Positions 60,057 through 64,000 of a stretch of DNA of 64,000 nt are shown in pieces. The first letter of the stretch is position 1, and each line of letters begins with the position of its first letter. Origin of the DNA: Neoscytalidium dimidiatum (Eukaryota; Ascomycota; Dothideomycetes; Botryosphaeriales; Botryosphaeriaceae); assembly GCA_037367355.1 (NCBI GenBank), contig CM074703.1, positions 682,001 to 746,000 of the forward strand. Reading direction: 5' to 3'. The notes below the pieces were generated by a model that saw nothing but the letters and a program-made list of their open reading frames with translations, made no database searches and was not told where the DNA came from. Made by a program: the position numbers and the translations under genes.

Positions 60057-61349
60057 GGCTGCTGCGATGGCGCTGGCGATCTACAGCCGGGTTGCAGACA
60101 GGCGTACAACAGGCACAAGCATGTGTGGGGAGTGTCGCGTGTGGGTGTTGCTGCGTATGGGCTTGCTCGTGCGGGAGGGACTCCTGGGCGCGATGCTTCA
60201 CTTTCACTGCTGCTGGGCGCAAGAGGCGACGTAGAGGAGAAGCGAACTGGAATTGCGGCTGCAGAGGAGGCAACGTATCTGGGTTGATGTAGGTCGCGCA
60301 GTGCTTGGCTGAGGCCAACGTCAGTCAAGTCGTAAGCAGAGAGCGACCAGGGGCTTGTCTGAGAGCGGAGCTGGCGCTCGCGCATCCATCGTATTCTATT
60401 CTCGTCTAAGTTTGCGCAGGTTCCGCCTTATCCGTCCTCAGATCATTTCTGCTACAGCAATCACAAATGCCAAGTGAATTCCGGGAAGGCGGAGCTTGTC
60501 GACGGGCAGCCGGAGGGTGTGCACACAAGCAACGAGAGGGCGGCAGCGCGTACGGGCAGGGCTGGCAGGGCGGGTACTTAGCTCGAGGGCGCGCTAAATC
60601 CAGCAGCCACACTTTTGCAGGCACCAGGGTCCGAGAGCACGGAGGGCTGAGGGGTCGAGGGGTCCTCATCGCCGGCAGACCTCACGCCCCGCGTGGAGAA
60701 TCGACCAGCTCCACTTGTCATGCCCGCCATTTCAAACAATTGTCGCTGCAATCTCCCCTGCTCTCAACTCTATCACCCACGCCGCCATCGCCCTCCATCG
60801 AATACAAGCGCAACTGGCCGGTTTCGCAATTGAGTTTCCAACCCACTATTCTGATTCAGCCTCCTGCCAGCACTGATAAGAGCCCTACCGTGCCGGCCCT
60901 GTCTCCAAGCTCATCGCAACTATGCTATGACGATGCTTCGAGCTCGGACGGATCGCCCGTGGTCACTCTTTGGTCTTCTATGCCCTACCTTTCTTTACGC
61001 GTCCCTTGCCTTTCCCCTCGTCTGTTGCCATTGATGCTCCACTTGTGATACTTCCTGAAGACCAAGTCGGTGTCCTTATCCAGTGAGAATGCGGCTGCGT
61101 TGCGTTCCTCTTCATTGCCCGGGTCGTTACATCATCCGTACCACCGTTCCTCTGCCTTGACGCTCCCAAACCGGCAGGATTCAGAACTGTCTGCTCTCAC
61201 GAATGTCCGCATCCTTCCGTTAACGCGAGCGAAATCCAGATCCTACAGCAAGTGGCAAAGGAAGTCACCCTGTAATTCGTACTGAGATGTTCTTTGATGT
61301 GCAGTATTGAAGCTTTCAATTATGGTCGATGGGCAGTCGAAGCAGCAAT

Positions 61350-61408
61350 CCGGACGTAAACTACCCTTATATAATTGGTGAAATTTACGTCCGTACGACT
61401 ACTTCGAC
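61350..61408. repeat. imperfect inverted repeat with hairpin potential
   Basis: Two arms of about 27 bases, each starting GTCGAAG on its own strand, face each other. They share a perfect core CGGACGTAAA and enclose a short AT-rich loop. Several of the mismatches between arms are C-to-T type. It could be a decayed miniature element or a chance hairpin. Confidence 0.55.
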
Positions 61409-63848
61409 TTCCCCTACCAACTTTGCCCTGATATGTTTTAAATAGTGACTTCCTTCTGCTATCGGCTTTAGCCCAGTCAGAATGCTATTGGTATTGAAGT
61501 TTCTGAAAGAAACAGTTAATCACAGCTCCACGTTCATGCGACCTAATGATCTTCGGTCCTCAACACCCGTTGTGTTGGAAGTCGAAAGCGTTAGGTAAAT
61601 AGACTAACATGGAATACTGTACAAATGGGACTTAGTACGGTGTGTCGGTTTGTGTAAATAGTCTTCTCCTCCTCAAACCCTCAGAGGATTAATCCGTTGA
61701 GTCTAAACACGTTGTTGCAACTTGATAGGATTTGAGACCCCCACCAAACACCTTACGCTATAGTGCTCACAGTAGGACAATTTCTGAAAAGTTCACTGAA
61801 ATGCCGTGCTTACAATCATTAAGGAGGCCAAGGAAGACTTACGTAGTGAACCTCAGGTTTTCGATTTATTGAGCTGGTGGAGAATGCGCTCTCAAAAACC
61901 ACATGAGAAATTGACAAATCTGTGTTTGCCTGACGCATTGTCATATTCGTCACAGATACGTGTGCGATATGCGGGAACTCGGACTCGGAATATGTAATGT
62001 TGCTATATGTATAATCTGTCCTTCAGTCTTTAATACGACCGAAAACGGGCCTGTGCCTCGGGAGTCTTCCAGAGAAAAGTAAGACGATCGGAGAGTCCAT
62101 TCAATCCACCAGACTTTGACAGTTGAATTACAGAACCAATTGCTCCGTACTTTTCTAATTCATTAACTTATCCTCAACCCTCAAAACATCGCATTTCCAG
62201 TATGTTTATGACACCTGATTTCTCAACAATTTCTCCGAAGGCATGAAACTCGAGATGTGCAGAGGTGGCAGCATGTGCGCCGAACAGCCCTATCGCCCAG
62301 CGCCATCGAGTCGTCAGGACCCACCCTTAAAACTCGCGACCTGTCAAAAGGTTTTTGAAGATGGTCGAATTCTGTGTGTAGTGAAAAGAAAAAGTCGTCC
62401 GAGCTATGGTCAGCCCCTGACTCAGAACACCTTCCCATGCATGTCTTGTAGACAGACACAAACGAAGGTCTGCACAGAATTTTTCCTCCACTGACATTAC
62501 TCTCGTGTGTTCACGTGAAGAACTTCACTCTTTACGCAACCAAGGTGCACTGTTGCAATTCTACACGAGTTGATCTCGTACCCAGACAGCCAACCCATGC
62601 GCTTCATGCAAGCGTATCTCAAACCGGTGAAATTGGCGCATCCGTACCTGCATTTAGCTAAAATGTGACAGTCAAAACGCCTTTCTTCCGGCTTTCCGTC
62701 CTGGCGAAGGAACTAAGACCTTAGTCCGTCAGCGGCGCGCCAGCAGGAGGCGGACTTATTCCCTCTCAACAAAAGGCATGTGTCATATATATTCACTCTT
62801 CCAAACTCCAGAGTCTGTCTGCGATGACGACACCACTTCAGGCCTCCTGCATTGGCGATGTTTCGCTCCCGCCTGCACGAAATGTGATTGCCGCGCCGGG
62901 GATAAGCGCTGGGCTCGGGTAACCTTCCACAAGGACAACGGGAGCGCGAGCACGTTCGCCCGTCTGCTCCCCATCTCCACCGGTTCCGAAGAAGGCAAAA
63001 GAAAAAAAATCTTTGAAGAGGAAGAGCGGTTCCAGAAGCCAGACGCCTTCGAACCTCTCCACAGCTTACGGGACCCATTAATTGCCGCATCGCACGTCTC
63101 CACCACAAATGGAGCCACAGCAGCTCACCGGTCTGAACACATGAATGCCAGTGCTCAAAATTTGATGTGGCGGGGTGAAAGACTTTTCTCAACGATTGTC
63201 GCCTCTTTGCTTATGAATTGATACGGCCTTTCCACCGCCTAAAGTCCATGTTGGGAGTCGTAGCGACTGGAGTTGCCACGGTCTTACTGAGAGAGAAAGT
63301 CTCACACGTGATGCCGTTGACCTTGACTGTGGCAGCGGCGAGCTCTTCAAGTAAACCCACATAACATGTACTGATTAAATCCACGCCGAAATAGACTTCA
63401 TGGCCTTGAGTTGCGGTGCAAATCCTCGATAGTCGTTCACTTTGACTTTGTGCTCCCATTTTGTGCTTGAACTCCACAATTTCGTATTCAAGCATTGATT
63501 TCGAAGCTTATCACCCTGTCCTTGGATACTTTCGCAACTCGGTCATCATGGTCGCCGAGGTCTCCCTCATCATCCATACGACTTGTGAAAACGGTTCTTC
63601 TCCTACTAATTCTGAGGACTAAATTAAAAAGCCCATCTAACACTATGATCCTGCAGTTGAACATCACACCAGACAAGGTCCGTGTGCTTCGCCCATCTAC
63701 TATCTGATCTGTGATATCGTCGAGTCACCCCTCTATCTCCACTCCCAAAAGCATCCATGGGTAACACCTGAAACCCTACCTGGTTCCTCCCAGAGTGTCC
63801 TCAGTGAAGGACAGGACCTGGAAATGCCAAAACCAATGTAAAAGGGGC

Positions 63849-63854
63849 AAAAAA
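63849..63854 (-). terminator. RNA polymerase III T6 terminator
   Basis: Six T residues on the minus strand follow the tRNA 3' end directly, the usual Pol III termination signal. Confidence 0.85.
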
Positions 63855-63978
63855 TGCGTCGGCCGGGAATCGAACCCGGGGCTCATCGAAGCTGTGATGA
63901 ACTTCTGTCGGGCACAGATAGTCACCTTGTGATTTTATAAGGTGGCAACGATGGATTTTACCACTAAACCACCAACGC
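63855..63978 (-). tRNA. tRNA-Gly(GCC) with a 53-base intron
   Basis: The mature tRNA is 71 bases, encoded as 63978-63943 plus 63889-63855. The acceptor stem pairs GCGTTGG with CCGACGC (one G-T pair), and the discriminator is A. The D arm begins TGGTTTAGTGG, which doubles as the A box. The anticodon stem CATCG/CGATG closes a seven-base loop TTGCCAT with anticodon GCC at 63946-63944. The T arm is CCGGG-TTCGATT-CCCGG, containing the B box. The intron (63942-63890) lies one base 3' of the anticodon, the canonical tRNA intron position, and is long for a nuclear tRNA intron. A T6 terminator follows. Confidence 0.95.
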
Positions 63979-64000
63979 AGTTGCAGGAACTACGAGAAGT

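Larger units (their letters stand above)
60057..63854. other. 3.8-kb gene-poor region
   Basis: This is the largest gene-free stretch of the window. It is GC-rich up to about 61.0 kb and clearly AT-richer from about 61.3 kb. It contains an imperfect inverted repeat (listed separately). Open frames are short and unsupported. No transposase, LTR or second tRNA was recognised, although old RIP-degraded transposon remains cannot be excluded. Confidence 0.5.

Noticed and set aside
60467..61048. 193-codon plus-strand frame upstream of transporter B
   Set aside because: The second half looks somewhat natural but there is no recognisable domain, splice partner or compositional support.
60057..63854. 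Intact transposon or virus-derived element in the gene-poor end
   Set aside because: No LTR, transposase, polymerase motif or target-site duplication could be recognised; only a short inverted repeat.

Overview
The window is nuclear DNA from a filamentous ascomycete (Pezizomycotina, most likely a Dothideomycete; that class is an inference). Genes are dense and lie on both strands. They are split by short GT-AG introns of about 45-80 bases, with a few longer ones and CTAAC-like branch points. The protein set is fungal: NAP1, a Wapl-family cohesin regulator, Rheb, a class V myosin, a vacuolar P5B ATPase, ribosomal proteins eS1 and eL33, and the uracil-catabolism enzyme Urc1. No operon, CRISPR array or intact transposon was seen. 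Exon structures were rebuilt by hand from splice signals and reading frame; unless noted, the summed exon lengths are divisible by three.

Layout. 1.3-3.4 kb (+): GPH/SUT-type sucrose transporter A. 4.3-6.6 kb (-): flavin monooxygenase whose frame is broken by what looks like a small internal deletion. 7.2-11.1 kb (-): P5B (Ypk9/ATP13A2-like) ATPase in one exon. 13.1-14.1 kb (-): eS1. 15.4-15.9 kb (-): small three-exon protein of unknown function. 17.3-19.4 kb (-): URC1 in ten exons. 20.0-20.6 kb (+): ELF1. 21.6-22.5 kb (-): uracil phosphoribosyltransferase. 23.3-26.4 kb (+): Wapl-like protein. 28.1-29.2 kb (+): Rheb. 29.9-31.1 kb (+): mitochondrial ABHD11-like hydrolase. 32.7-34.8 kb (+): glucose-6-phosphate dehydrogenase. 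35.4-36.1 kb (+): Fap7/AK6. 36.4-37.2 kb (-): ITPase. 37.7-39.9 kb (+): cytochrome P450 lacking its heme-ligand cysteine. 40.9-46.0 kb (+): myosin V. 46.8-48.5 kb (+): ZUFSP-type deubiquitinase. 48.5-50.0 kb (+): orphan open frame. 51.1-52.3 kb (-): eL33. 52.9-54.7 kb (-): phosphoglycerate dehydrogenase. 55.7-57.4 kb (-): NAP1. 58.0-60.1 kb (-): second SUT-type transporter. 60.1-63.9 kb: gene-poor. 63.9 kb (-): intron-containing tRNA-Gly(GCC).

Most genes are unrelated housekeeping functions. The clearest functional grouping is URC1 and the UPRT gene, two steps of the fungal uracil-catabolism (URC) route, separated only by ELF1; URC1 and ELF1 share a 523-base divergent promoter. The two genes typical of accessory metabolism, the FMO and the P450, each carry a lesion in a core cofactor-binding or structural motif, which suggests decay of secondary functions in an otherwise conserved block. 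Two sucrose-transporter paralogs sit near opposite ends of the window.
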